A stretch of DNA of 64,000 bases from Sphingomonas sp. (GCF_019749955.1 NZ_JAIEPC010000009.1:1-64000), one strand, 5' to 3'. Shown: positions 8,092 to 17,260, counted from the first letter of the stretch. Numbers and translations: made by a program. Notes: a model not told the origin generated them from the sequence alone.

Positions 8092-9069
8092 ATGTCGATG
8101 ATGATTGATACTGGAATGACCGCCCTGCTGTCGCCTATGATCCTGTTTTTTGTGCTCGGCGGATTTGCAGGTTTGGTGCGCTCTGACTTGTCCGTGCCGG
8201 AAGCGCTGGCAAAAGCAATGTCGATATACCTTATGGCTGCCATCGGCCTGAAGGGCGGCATCCAGATTGCCGAGACCGGGCTTACCTCTCAATTTGTTCT
8301 TGCTCTCGTGGCGGGCGTTACCTTGAGCGCGGTTTTGCCGATTCCGGTCTATGCCTTGCTACGCAAAGCAGGCGGACTTGATCGCCTGAACGCCTCTGCT
8401 GTTGCCGCTCATTACGGTTCGGTCAGTGTCGTCACTTTCGTGACAGGATCAGAAATCCTAGCGGCGATGGAAATGCCTGCTGCCGGTTTCATGGTCGCCG
8501 TTATGGCCGCCATGGAAACGCCTGCGATTATTGCAGGACTGTTGTTGGCGCGCAGCGCCATGAGCCCTGGAACTCGCTCGCCTGGCCCTGCTATCTGGCA
8601 TGAAACATTGCTGAACGGATCGGTAGTTTTGCTCGTCGGCAGCCTTGCGATTGGCTTTGCGGTTGGCAAGGAAGGAGCAGCCCCCGTCCAGCCATTCTTC
8701 GAGGCGGGCTTCCGGGGCGTTCTGTGCCTTTTCCTGCTCGACATGGGCCTCATTGCGGCGAGAAGGCTCAGAGAAACGAGAAATCTGACCTGGCGGCTGG
8801 TTGCCTTGGGTGTCGCGATCCCCGTTGCGCAAGGCGCTCTGGGCGTTGTCACTGGCCACGCGATCGGGCTGGATACGGCCACGTCAGCCGCGCTGGGCAT
8901 ACTCGCTGCCAGCGCATCCTACATCGCTGTTCCCGCCGTAATGCGCATGTCGCTCCCGCAGGCCGATCCTGGAATCTCGCTTGGAATGGTGCTCGCCGTA
9001 ACATTTCCATTCAATGTAATTTTTGGCATACCGGTATATATCGCACTGGCATCGAGGATTGGGACATGA
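8092..9069 (+). CDS. sbtA: SbtA-type sodium-dependent bicarbonate transporter
   Basis: 325 residues, about ten membrane segments in two repeats. The N-terminal repeat MILFFVLGGFAGLVRSDL and SIYLMAAIGLKGG, and the matching FLLDMGLIAARRL and AASASYIAVPAVMRM of the second half, are characteristic of SbtA (formerly DUF897). The family imports bicarbonate with sodium. The stop overlaps the start of the SbtB-like gene by four bases, the classic sbtAB pairing. Presence in a probable heterotroph without visible carbon-fixation genes suggests a role in anaplerosis or pH balance (inference). Confidence 0.88.
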   Translation: MSMMIDTGMTALLSPMILFFVLGGFAGLVRSDLSVPEALAKAMSIYLMAAIGLKGGIQIAETGLTSQFVLALVAGVTLSAVLPIPVYALLRKAGGLDRLNASAVAAHYGSVSVVTFVTGSEILAAMEMPAAGFMVAVMAAMETPAIIAGLLLARSAMSPGTRSPGPAIWHETLLNGSVVLLVGSLAIGFAVGKEGAAPVQPFFEAGFRGVLCLFLLDMGLIAARRLRETRNLTWRLVALGVAIPVAQGALGVVTGHAIGLDTATSAALGILAASASYIAVPAVMRMSLPQADPGISLGMVLAVTFPFNVIFGIPVYIALASRIGT

Positions 9070-9380
9070 AAGTTGAAGTCGTTCAGCGCCGCAGGATCGA
9101 AGTTCTCCTTGATCGGCCGCTTGCTTCGCTTGTGATAGATGCCACTGTTCGCGCCGGAATCAATGGCTATACCCTCTTGCCAGTACAGAGTGGGGCGGGC
9201 CATAGCGGGACGTGGACGGACGATGAAATTAGCGGAGCGCAGGCAAAGGTCATTTTACTTAGCGTCACATCGCAGGAAAAAACCGAACGGTTCATAGACG
9301 ATATCGCTCCAATCCTCGACAGTCACGGCCTGGTTCTGTTCATTGGCATCGTTGATGTTGTTCGTGGGTCGCGATTCTAA
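9066..9380 (+). CDS. sbtB: SbtB-like PII regulatory protein
   Basis: 104 residues from ATG 9066, overlapping the sbtA stop (ATGA). It has a PII-like ferredoxin fold: short beta strands, a T-loop region with SGAGHSGTW, and a C-terminal FIGIVDVVRG strand. In cyanobacteria SbtB binds adenine nucleotides and cAMP and inhibits SbtA. The C-terminus ends VVRGSRF and lacks the cysteine-bearing R-loop of cyanobacterial SbtB, so redox control of that type is not expected. Confidence 0.8.
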   Translation: MKVEVVQRRRIEVLLDRPLASLVIDATVRAGINGYTLLPVQSGAGHSGTWTDDEISGAQAKVILLSVTSQEKTERFIDDIAPILDSHGLVLFIGIVDVVRGSRF

Positions 9381-9467
9381 TACCCTGCCGCCTTTTTGAA
9401 CTGACATGACGCTCGACAAGAGGCGGGAGCAGGCGTCATCGGACCTGTCGAGTGAACCCGATCAGGA

Positions 9468-10241
9468 CTACAACATTGCCCGCGCGACTCCGTAGAGGCT
9501 GGTGATCGTAAGCACGATTCCGACCAGAATTAGCAGCGGCTTGGCTGGAACCCGCTTCGTCACCAAAGCCCCGAGCGGCGCAGCGACGACGCCGCCGATG
9601 ACCAACCCAGCCGTGGCGATGGTGAATGCGGCGAGACCGAGGGTGAAAATGAACGTAGCGGAGATAGACACAGCCAAAAAGAACTCGACGGTATTGACGG
9701 TGCCAACCACTTTTCGAGGGCTTCCGCCTTGTACCAGCAGGTTGCTGGTCACCACTGCACCCCAGCCGCCGCCGCCTGCCGCATCCAGAAAGCCCCCGAC
9801 AAGCCCAAGCGGCGCAACAAACTTGTGCGTCTTTTCGGTTGGATGAAATCTGATACCCCGCCACAGCAGATACAGGCCAATGGCACACAAGTATGCGAGT
9901 ACGAATGGCCGAGCCGCTTCGGCATTGACCGAGGACAGTATATAGGCACCCAGAACGCCGCCAGCCACGCCGGGAATCACCAACCGCCGGAAGAGCTTCC
10001 AATCGACATTGCGGTGGGCGATGTGGCTAATGCCCGAAGCGCCGGTAGTGAAGCTTTCGGCCGCATGGACCCCGGCCGAGGCTGCGGCCGGAGGAACGCC
10101 CATGCTGATTAGTAACGTATTTGAGATGACACCGAACGCCATGCCAAGCGCGCCATCCAACAGTTGCGCCGCAAAGCCGATTGCGATGAAGGGCAGCAAG
10201 GCCTCAAAGGTGAAAGCCGAAAGATCCATGGCGGCTATCAT
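9468..10241 (-). CDS. TauE/SafE (TSUP) family membrane permease
   Basis: 257 residues with two repeats of about four membrane segments each. FAAQLLDGALGMAFGVISNTL and VGGFLDAAGGGGWGAVVTSNLL are the paired family motifs. TSUP proteins export sulfite, sulfonates or other organic anions. It starts at ATG 10241 with a close GAGGAC. Transcribed against sbtAB and alongside the Bax-inhibitor-like gene, with 151 bases between them. Confidence 0.9.
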   Translation of the reverse strand: MIAAMDLSAFTFEALLPFIAIGFAAQLLDGALGMAFGVISNTLLISMGVPPAAASAGVHAAESFTTGASGISHIAHRNVDWKLFRRLVIPGVAGGVLGAYILSSVNAEAARPFVLAYLCAIGLYLLWRGIRFHPTEKTHKFVAPLGLVGGFLDAAGGGGWGAVVTSNLLVQGGSPRKVVGTVNTVEFFLAVSISATFIFTLGLAAFTIATAGLVIGGVVAAPLGALVTKRVPAKPLLILVGIVLTITSLYGVARAML

Positions 10242-10392
10242 GTCCTCAAGATCGAACGACCGAGCCGTTCCTGCTGCTCCGGTCAGGGCAATGGCTCGCT
10301 TAATGCAGTGGCCATCGGGTAGCCGGGATTCACCGGCAAGTGCTCATGGGCGCAGCTCTCGCGCCTGAGCACTCGCTGGCAGTAGCGATGAT

Positions 10393-11139
10393 TCAGCGGC
10401 GCTGGCCCAAGAACTGAAGCAGGAAGCTGAACATGTTGACGAAGTCGAGATAAAGCGACAGCGCGCCCATGATCACGGTTTTGCTCATCATGTCGGTGCC
10501 TGCCACTTCGAAATACAAGCTCTTGATCCGCTGCGTGTCGTAGGCTGTGAGGCCGGCGAACAGCAGCACGCCGATGAAGCTGATCGCCATTTGCATCGCG
10601 GTCGATTGCAAGAAGATGTTGATGATCATCGCCACCAACAAGCCGACCACGCCCATGATCAGGAAGGTGCCCATGCCGGACAGATCCTTCTTGGTGGTGT
10701 AACCGAACAGGCTGAGGCCGGCGAACGCCGCCGCCGCCGCGAAGAAGGTGGTGGCGATCGAGGTGCCGGTGTAAACTAGGAAGATCGATGCCATCGACAG
10801 GCCCATCACCGTTGCGAATGCCCAGAAGAGCAGTTGCGCGGTTCCTGTCGAAAGCCGATTGATGCCGAAGCTCAGCACCAGCACGAACGCCAAGGGGGCA
10901 AGCATTATCACATATTTGAGGATGCCTGGACCGCCGAGAACCTGCGCCGCCGCCCCGGTGCTTGCAAACAGCAGAGCAACTATACCGGTCAGCAGCACGC
11001 CAGACGCCATGTAATTGTAGACCGACAGCATGTAGGATCGAAGACCCTCATGGTAGGCGATGCTTTCTTGGCCGACTCCAGCCCCTACCAGTTGCGGGCT
11101 GATTGACGATCTGGGATCAAATCTGTTTGCCACTTTCAT
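10393..11139 (-). CDS. Bax inhibitor-1/YccA family membrane protein
   Basis: 248 residues, seven membrane helices after a soluble N-terminal arm. The segment AYDTQRIKSLYFE carries the conserved Asp between the last helices that gates calcium or proton leak in BI-1 proteins, and the C-terminus LYLDFVNMFSFLLQFLG is the family signature. Many alphaproteobacteria have this gene in the core genome. Upstream lies a long intergenic region with two ATAG-N7-CTAT sites. Confidence 0.92.
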   Translation of the reverse strand: MKVANRFDPRSSISPQLVGAGVGQESIAYHEGLRSYMLSVYNYMASGVLLTGIVALLFASTGAAAQVLGGPGILKYVIMLAPLAFVLVLSFGINRLSTGTAQLLFWAFATVMGLSMASIFLVYTGTSIATTFFAAAAAFAGLSLFGYTTKKDLSGMGTFLIMGVVGLLVAMIINIFLQSTAMQMAISFIGVLLFAGLTAYDTQRIKSLYFEVAGTDMMSKTVIMGALSLYLDFVNMFSFLLQFLGQRR

Positions 11140-11310
11140 TCTCCATTATTTAAAGAGGCGCCTGCCCGTCGAGGAACATCAGTTGGCTTCAGAATACGTC
11201 TAAACTGAGCTGCCCTACTTTCACTCGAAACCATAGTGTTGGGTCTTTTGCCGATCAGTCAATGCCTCGGACTTGTGGTTAAGTCTATTCGAAAGGTTGA
11301 CCATAAAGTG

Positions 11311-11325
11311 ATAGATAGCATCTAT
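11311..11325. promoter_or_regulatory. ATAG-N7-CTAT palindrome upstream of the Bax-inhibitor-like gene
   Basis: ATAG 11311-11314, seven bases, CTAT 11322-11325, extended to GATAG/CTATC. It is 172 bases upstream of the start of the leftward gene. The spacer itself begins with a second ATAG. Confidence 0.5.
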
Positions 11326-11580
11326 CGCTTTATGTTGCACTTGACAGTGCTATCGTTCACTCGCTGGATGTTATCGTTCCCCGAGTGGGCCTCCTAAATT
11401 TGGATCTGCGGCGGAAGTATGTCGGCTCTCAGCCAGCGACAGTAAGCCAGCCGGATCGCTCCGCCGCGATGTGGTAATCCGGCGCTGCCAGCTATGCGTC
11501 CATCGGACAATTGCTGACCGGATACAAATCGAGGCTCTGGAACTGATCAGGTAAAATGCTTACCCGCCTTCGAGGCGGTG

Positions 11581-11595
11581 ATAGTCTGTAGCTAT
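11581..11595. promoter_or_regulatory. ATAG-N7-CTAT palindrome upstream of the second stress cassette
   Basis: ATAG 11581-11584, seven bases, CTAT 11592-11595. It lies about 200 bases before the second DUF465-like gene, the equivalent position to the box at 3899 in the first cassette. Confidence 0.5.
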
Positions 11596-11795
11596 TACTC
11601 TACGTGAAAGATCATATTAGCTTCTAATTGCATATAGCTCTAAATCAGATTTCGCGGACCGGGCCCCTCTGGTGGCTGTTCTCCCTGACAGTTGCGATGT
11701 CGGACCGCCTCAGGCTGGCCCGATGCGTTCCCTCCTCCCCTCGGATGGCATCGTGGCTGGCCTGACCGACCGAACCATTGATTGGAGATATGGCA

Positions 11796-11975
11796 ATGAA
11801 CAGGCTTAGTTATCGACTGCTGCTGATTTACAGCAAGCTAGATGCCGAGGTGCGTCGCGAGCACCAGCGGCGCTTCCCGAACCCCTTGCGGTTGCTGCGG
11901 CTGAAGAAGCTGCGGCTCGCAATCAAGGATCGGATGCACCGGCTTGCGTTCGTTCGTCAAACCGGAAAGGCATGA
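11796..11975 (+). CDS. small DUF465-like protein (copy 2)
   Basis: 59 residues from ATG 11796, chosen over the ATG at 11790 because GGAG at 11784 gives an eight-base spacing. Basic helical protein (SYRLLLIYSKLDAEVRREHQ, then LLRLKKLRLAIKDRMHRL), with the same helix-turn-helix-hairpin layout and KLRL-IKD-like motif as the gene at 3985. The zinc-ribbon gene begins four bases later, so the pair is surely one transcript. Function unknown. Confidence 0.68.
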   Translation: MNRLSYRLLLIYSKLDAEVRREHQRRFPNPLRLLRLKKLRLAIKDRMHRLAFVRQTGKA

Positions 11976-11978
11976 ACC

Positions 11979-12281
11979 ATGCGAACCGCAGAAACTGTCG
12001 CAGTCATGCCCTGTCCGGTCTGCAAGACCGGCCTTAGCTTATCCGACCGCCAAGGCGTCGAAATCGACTATTGCCCCACCTGTCGGGGCGTATGGCTGGA
12101 CCGAGGAGAATTGGACAAGATCATCGAACGCAGCGTCGAAGATACAGCACCGGCCCGGCGTTCGGCCGAACCGCCAAGTCGAGAGTCGCGTCCGACTGGC
12201 TATGATCATTTTGATGATGATGACGGTCGATATCGCCGTGGCAAACGGAAGAAATCGTTCTTGTCGGAACTATTCGACTGA
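11979..12281 (+). CDS. zinc-ribbon (zf-TFIIB family) protein (copy 2)
   Basis: 100 residues. Zinc knuckles CPVC and CPTC within DYCPTCRGVWLDRGELDKII, then an acidic disordered linker (HFDDDDGRYRRG) and the tail KRKKSFLSELFD. The copy at 4258 shares both ends and differs only in the linker, so the two conserved parts probably bind different partners. It follows the DUF465-like gene by three bases. Confidence 0.82.
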   Translation: MRTAETVAVMPCPVCKTGLSLSDRQGVEIDYCPTCRGVWLDRGELDKIIERSVEDTAPARRSAEPPSRESRPTGYDHFDDDDGRYRRGKRKKSFLSELFD

Positions 12282-12438
12282 TCTGGTCCGCTGCTTGCGA
12301 CGGCTCTCCATCCACATCGCTGAATTGACGCCGCTATGGATAAGGCGACGACATCTATGTCTCACACCGCATCATCAGCGATATCCGCCACATTCATTTC
12401 CGCTGAGCATGCACTGATTTTAGAATGGAAACACCACA

Positions 12439-12906
12439 ATGCCTAATCGCACATCGTCAAGGCGCTTTTCCAAGCAGTCTTGGGAAGAACTCATCGCCGA
12501 ATCCCCGCCCCAATATAATCAGCGTATTTTGGAAGGGGTCGTCGCTGGTTGTGCAATCATGGCCTATGCGGACGGATGGGTCACCGACGATGAGCGTCGG
12601 CGCATGCTCGGGTTGATCCGCCGTTTCGAACCGATTGCGGTATTCGGTCTGGACGACATCAACGGCTATTTTGAAGAAATTAGCGCCATTTTCATCGATG
12701 ACCACGACAAAGGTGAACGCGAATCTCTGGCTATACTTTCACGACTCAGCGGCGAAAGTCGAAATGCTGCACTACTCGTCGAAGCCTGTTGCGCCATTGC
12801 ATCCGCCGACAGTTGTTTCGATGCCGATGAGCGCGCAGCCGCTGTCCGGATATGCGAAGCGCTGGGGCTTGACCCGGCAGATTTCGACCTCGCCGATGCT
12901 GCCTGA
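12439..12906 (+). CDS. TerB family protein
   Basis: 155 residues. Two halves each carry the TerB acidic metal-binding pattern: AYADGWVTDDERRRMLGLI near residue 40-58 and ASADSCFDADERAAAVRIC near residue 117-135. TerB-fold proteins are helical, bind divalent cations and act with TerC in the tellurite/stress modules. First-cassette counterpart is absent, so TerB is particular to the second cassette. No strong Shine-Dalgarno; the ATG at 12439 fits the family N-terminus. Confidence 0.85.
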   Translation: MPNRTSSRRFSKQSWEELIAESPPQYNQRILEGVVAGCAIMAYADGWVTDDERRRMLGLIRRFEPIAVFGLDDINGYFEEISAIFIDDHDKGERESLAILSRLSGESRNAALLVEACCAIASADSCFDADERAAAVRICEALGLDPADFDLADAA

Positions 12907-13066
12907 GGCCTCGCCGTCGAGATGGCGCGCGACCGACCCTCAGACAATTGAAAAGTTCAATTTCGACCAAGGAAGCAACCCGACTGCGAGCCGACATCAC
13001 CAAGCACCAGCTCAATAGCGTGATGCCGCACTTGCGAACCATAAAAGCAATTCAGGAGGTATGAAA

Positions 13067-13912
13067 ATGGCGTTCAAGGATGTTCTCCTCCAATTGAGCA
13101 GCTACCCCGAAGCGACCCCTGCCAAAGCAATCGATCAGGCGGTCCGCATCGCCGAGAATCTGGGTGCCCACATTTCGGCGCTCGCGCTGGAAATAGAAAT
13201 GCCAAATGCCGGCAATGCGCTCGCGAACGCAATGCTCGATATCAAGGGCATGATCGCCGCCGAAAGACGCAAAAGTTCGGCGAATGCTCGGCAGTTGATC
13301 AAGACATTCGATGACATTGCGACACAACGCGGCGTTGGACATGATCACATTCCCGGAGCGTGTCAAAGCTCGCAGCTCGCAGCGATCGTTACCGCTCAAG
13401 CCCGAATGCATGACATCACGATCATTCCGGTCGGCGATCAGCCGCAGCAGCTATATGTTGCCGAAAGCGTCATATTTGGTTCCGGTCGACCGACTATGAT
13501 TTTGCCGGAAGCGTCAGCAAACGAGAGTTCTACTTCGTTCGGCAGCATCGGAGTAGCTTGGGATTTTAGCCGACCGGCAGCGCGCGCAATCGCGGATGCC
13601 ATGCCCATTTTGCGGCGCGCCAAATCTGTTCAAATTTTGACCATCACGCAAGACAAGGTGATGGACACAAAGCACACCGGCGCGGATCTGGCGAGGCATC
13701 TGGCTTGGCATGGAATTGAGGTTGTGCTGAAGGAGAAATCTGCCGCAGGCCGTCCGATCGGGCAGGCATTGGCAGATTACGCAGTCTCCGAGCAATTCGA
13801 CCTGCTTGTTATGGGTGCATACGGTCATTCGCGCATGCGTGATTTCATTCTGGGCGGCGCAACAACAACCATCCTCGATAACCCGCCACTGCCGGTGCTG
13901 CTGTCGCATTGA
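13067..13912 (+). CDS. universal stress protein, tandem UspA domains (copy 2)
   Basis: 281 residues from ATG 13067, since AGGAGGT at 13054-13060 abuts the alternative ATG 13061 and spaces correctly to 13067. Two UspA domains; the second ends GAYGHSRMRDFILGGAT and PVLLSH, close to the gene at 2999. The first domain has lost the glycine-rich nucleotide loop, as in copy 1. Lies between TerB and TerC in the same direction. Confidence 0.88.
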   Translation: MAFKDVLLQLSSYPEATPAKAIDQAVRIAENLGAHISALALEIEMPNAGNALANAMLDIKGMIAAERRKSSANARQLIKTFDDIATQRGVGHDHIPGACQSSQLAAIVTAQARMHDITIIPVGDQPQQLYVAESVIFGSGRPTMILPEASANESSTSFGSIGVAWDFSRPAARAIADAMPILRRAKSVQILTITQDKVMDTKHTGADLARHLAWHGIEVVLKEKSAAGRPIGQALADYAVSEQFDLLVMGAYGHSRMRDFILGGATTTILDNPPLPVLLSH

Positions 13913-14031
13913 GATGCTGCCATATCATAGTCCGTGACGAATTTGAATCGGACGCAACCAAAAAAACAATGGCGCCCCCGAAAGGCGTCTCCCTCGATGC
14001 AAAAGTGTCGGCCAAGAAATAAGGACTACTC

Positions 14032-15093
14032 GTGGAATTTATTGTCGAATTTATGAATAACGATTTCCTGGGCAAGCCTGCCTGGCTCTGGTTCATATTC
14101 CTTATCATCGTCGGGGCGTTGTTGGCGTTCGACCTTGGCGTCCTGCACAAGGATGACAAGGAACTGGGCGTTGCGGAAAGCCTGGCTTTATCGGCGTTCT
14201 ATATCGCCATCGCGATGGTGTTCGGTGCATGGCTGTGGTGGTCGATGGGACCGGTCTCGGGGATGGAATATTTCACCGGATATGCGCTCGAAAAGGCGCT
14301 TTCGATCGACAATGTCTTCGTGATTTCGCTGATCTTCGGCTATTTCGCCATACCTGCCAAATACCAGTATCGCGCCCTATTATGGGGTATCCTGGCGGTG
14401 TTGATCCTGCGCGGCATCATGATCGGGCTCGGTGCAGCTCTGGTCCAGCAGTATGAATGGGTGCTCTACATTTTTGGCGCCTTCCTGATCGCCACAGGGG
14501 TCAAGATGCTGGTCATGGGAGACAGCCCGCAGGACGTGTCAAAGAACCCGATCGTGCGCTTCCTGTCCAAGCGGATGCGCGTCACCGACGAGTTGCATGG
14601 TCCGCTGTTTTTCGTCCGCAAGCTCGACCCGGCGACCGGAAAATTGGCCCGTTTCGCGACACCACTATTTCTCGCGCTCGTCGTAATCAACATTGCCGAT
14701 CTCGTGTTCGCGGTGGACTCCGTGCCGGCGATCTTTGCCATCACGACTGACACCTATATCGTATTCACGGCCAATATCATGGCAATCCTCGGTCTTCGCG
14801 CCCTTTATTTCGCGTTGGCCGCAATGGTGCATCGCTTCGAATATCTGAAATACGCGCTTGCCATCGTTCTCGTCTTTATCGGGGTCAAAATTTTCTGGAA
14901 CCAGATCGTCGGCAAGGTCGATCCGTCAATCTCGCTCGGCGTGACGCTCTCGATCATCGCAACCGGCGTTTTCTACTCACTTTGGAAAACGCGCGGCGCT
15001 GTGGCGCACGAAATTGCCGTTTCGGAAACGGAAGCGCCGCCCCGCCTCCAAGAAGGCCGGTCCCCATCGCCTTCAGCCGGAACCGATCCATGA
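14032..15093 (+). CDS. TerC family integral membrane protein (copy 2)
   Basis: 353 residues from a GTG at 14032 with AAGGA seven bases upstream; the first ATG (14053) has no such site. Same motifs as copy 1 (EKALSIDNVFVISLIFGYF and DLVFAVDSVPAIFAIT) and about nine membrane segments. It carries an extra hydrophilic C-terminal tail of about 35 residues (ETEAPPRLQEG), absent from copy 1. Role as for copy 1: metal or tellurite related, inferred from the family. Confidence 0.9.
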   Translation: MEFIVEFMNNDFLGKPAWLWFIFLIIVGALLAFDLGVLHKDDKELGVAESLALSAFYIAIAMVFGAWLWWSMGPVSGMEYFTGYALEKALSIDNVFVISLIFGYFAIPAKYQYRALLWGILAVLILRGIMIGLGAALVQQYEWVLYIFGAFLIATGVKMLVMGDSPQDVSKNPIVRFLSKRMRVTDELHGPLFFVRKLDPATGKLARFATPLFLALVVINIADLVFAVDSVPAIFAITTDTYIVFTANIMAILGLRALYFALAAMVHRFEYLKYALAIVLVFIGVKIFWNQIVGKVDPSISLGVTLSIIATGVFYSLWKTRGAVAHEIAVSETEAPPRLQEGRSPSPSAGTDP

Positions 15094-15132
15094 TCGCTAA
15101 CGCCGCATCAGCGGCTTTCAGCTTCGCAAATT

Positions 15133-16860
15133 TCAGCCGGTTTCGACCAATCGTTGTTTCACGATGCGGCGCATTACGGCGTCTGGTTCCACGCCGATCT
15201 CTAGCAGCACATTGCTCGCGAGCTGAAGACTGGCATCAATGGTTTCGGGTGTGCAGAAAGTTGCGCCCAGCGCCTTTAGCCTACGGGCGTGTTCGGCGTC
15301 TCTGGCTCTGGCATGGATCGGGACCATCGGCCAACGGCGGTGTATCTCGCTCACGATACCGCTTGCGGCGACCGCATCATTCATAGTCACGACCACTGCG
15401 GCTGCTTCCTCGATTCCGGCTTTGGCGAGAATGTCGATCCCCGAAGCATCGCCATAAAAGACGGGCAGTTTAAGATCCCTGAGCCTGGCGATCAGCGCGG
15501 CGTCGACATCGACCGCCACAAATTCCACCCCTTCGGCCCTTAACGTCTCAGAAAGCGTCTGCCCGACCCTGCCAAAGCCTGCAATAATAACGTGACCCTC
15601 GCAATCGCGAAAACCGTCGTCATCATCCTGCCCGTCGATCGATGCACTCTTGCGGTCCATTTGTCGTGAGAGCTTTTGTGCCAGTTGCGCAACAATTGGC
15701 GTCAACAGCATCCCCACGCCCGCGAGGATCAAGATGCGCTGTTGCATATCACCGGCGATGAGGCCGACGCTCGCCGCAGCGCCAAGGATGACAAATGCGA
15801 ATTCACCGCCTTGGCCAAGCAGAAGGCCCGTTTCGATTGCTACCGTGCGCGACTTGCCAAACAACAAAGCCAATATAGTTATGATCGACGCCTTGAGGAA
15901 CCACAGTCCTGCGACGCTCGCGCCAATGACAAGTGGATCGGAGAACACATCTCTCCAATCAATTCCCATGCCGACAGACATGAAGAACAAGCCGAGAAGC
16001 AGTCCCTTGAACGGTTCGATATCAACTGCGATCTGGTGACGATATTCGGTTTCAGCGAGCAGCAGGCCGGCAAGCAATGCACCAAGCGCCATCGAAAGGC
16101 CGAAAGATGCAGTGAGAGCGGATACTCCGACCGCTACAAGCAATACGGCAGCCGTAAACATCTCGGCGTTTTTTACTTGCGCGACCTGACGCAGGAGCGG
16201 TCGGAGCAGCACGCGCCCGGCTGCATATATGGCGACGATGACCAATACGCCCTTGCCCAGTGCAAGGGCCAGCCCGCCGATCGGACTCTGGTCGCCGGAC
16301 GTCGCAAGAACGCCCACCATGAAAAGTATCGGCACGACGGCAAGGTCTTGCATCAACAATATCGCGAACCCCGTCCGGCCGACCGGCGTGGTCTGGAGGC
16401 GGCCTTGCATGAACATCTGCATGACGATGGCGGTGGACGATAAGGATAGCGCCGCGCCGATGATTACGGCGGAGGTGCTGTCGGCACCCAGGCCCGTTGC
16501 GATCCAGGCTATGAGTGCGGTGGTCACGATGATCTGGAGCGCGCCCATCCCGAAAACGAGTCGGCGAGACGACCACAGCCGATCAAGTGAAAGCTCCAGT
16601 CCGATCATGAACATCAGGAACACCACACCGATCTCGGCGAAAGCGCGAACGCCCGCAGTATCGGATATCACCATGTCGGACAGGAACGGGTATTGTTCCA
16701 CCAGCAAACCGATGCCGAAGGGTCCGATCAGCCCGCCGATCAGCAGATAGCCGAGCACGGGGCTGACCTTCACCCGGGTGAGCAGAGGCACCGCAATTCC
16801 GGCAATCGCAAGAAATATAAGGGCTTCGCGCAGATAGGGGATGCCATATTGCGTCTCCAT
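15133..16860 (-). CDS. KefB/YbaL-like CPA2 cation/proton antiporter with RCK domain
   Basis: 575 residues. Residues 1 to about 390 form a 12-13 helix CPA2 exchanger domain (VLGYLLIGGLIGPFGIGL, GLELSLDRLW, LLGQGGEFAFVILGAA). After an acidic linker, a Rossmann RCK/TrkA-N domain follows (HVIIAGFGRVGQTLSETL with the GxGxxG motif). Such proteins exchange K+ (or Na+) for H+ at the inner membrane and are gated by nucleotides or glutathione. Convergent with TerC copy 2. No clear Shine-Dalgarno at ATG 16860; a GTG one codon earlier is possible. Confidence 0.9.
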   Translation of the reverse strand: METQYGIPYLREALIFLAIAGIAVPLLTRVKVSPVLGYLLIGGLIGPFGIGLLVEQYPFLSDMVISDTAGVRAFAEIGVVFLMFMIGLELSLDRLWSSRRLVFGMGALQIIVTTALIAWIATGLGADSTSAVIIGAALSLSSTAIVMQMFMQGRLQTTPVGRTGFAILLMQDLAVVPILFMVGVLATSGDQSPIGGLALALGKGVLVIVAIYAAGRVLLRPLLRQVAQVKNAEMFTAAVLLVAVGVSALTASFGLSMALGALLAGLLLAETEYRHQIAVDIEPFKGLLLGLFFMSVGMGIDWRDVFSDPLVIGASVAGLWFLKASIITILALLFGKSRTVAIETGLLLGQGGEFAFVILGAAASVGLIAGDMQQRILILAGVGMLLTPIVAQLAQKLSRQMDRKSASIDGQDDDDGFRDCEGHVIIAGFGRVGQTLSETLRAEGVEFVAVDVDAALIARLRDLKLPVFYGDASGIDILAKAGIEEAAAVVVTMNDAVAASGIVSEIHRRWPMVPIHARARDAEHARRLKALGATFCTPETIDASLQLASNVLLEIGVEPDAVMRRIVKQRLVETG

Positions 16861-17260
16861 CACGCAGCGTTTTCGCGCAGCACGATTGTGTCGCCAATCT
16901 GATTATGGCTTGGCCATTGCTTCAGGCAAAAAAGCCACCGAGCAGGCTTGATGGAACCGAATCCGGCTGTTGCCGATACCTCTCTTTGAAAGAGCGTTCC
17001 AAAAGGGCCTGACGATGATATTCTTGCAGGCACTGTCAACATTTTGTCCATCGCACGATCCCCTATCCCATATCGGTACCATTGTCGCCAAGCACTCAGC
17101 TGGCCCGAAAAATCGCGTTCGCACCGCACAATCTTGATGCTATTGTGGATTGTTCCGATAACCCGTTGGTCCATCGCATGTTTACGTCTGGTCGATCAAG
17201 CGAACCTGATCTAGAGACGAATATTGCTGACGCGTTTAACTATCATGCTAACCGGATCGG
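16861..17260. other. intergenic region between divergent antiporter genes
   Basis: About 400 bases separating the leftward KefB-like gene and rightward nhaA; it must hold both promoters. No gene or clear repeat was seen, and no ATAG-N7-CTAT box. Confidence 0.5.

Larger units (their letters stand above)
11140..11795. other. long intergenic region with divergent promoters and two operator-like boxes
   Basis: About 650 bases without a believable gene, between the Bax-inhibitor-like gene (leftward) and the second stress cassette (rightward). It contains ATAG-N7-CTAT palindromes at 11311-11325 and 11581-11595, listed separately. Base composition is lower in GC than the surrounding genes. Confidence 0.55.
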
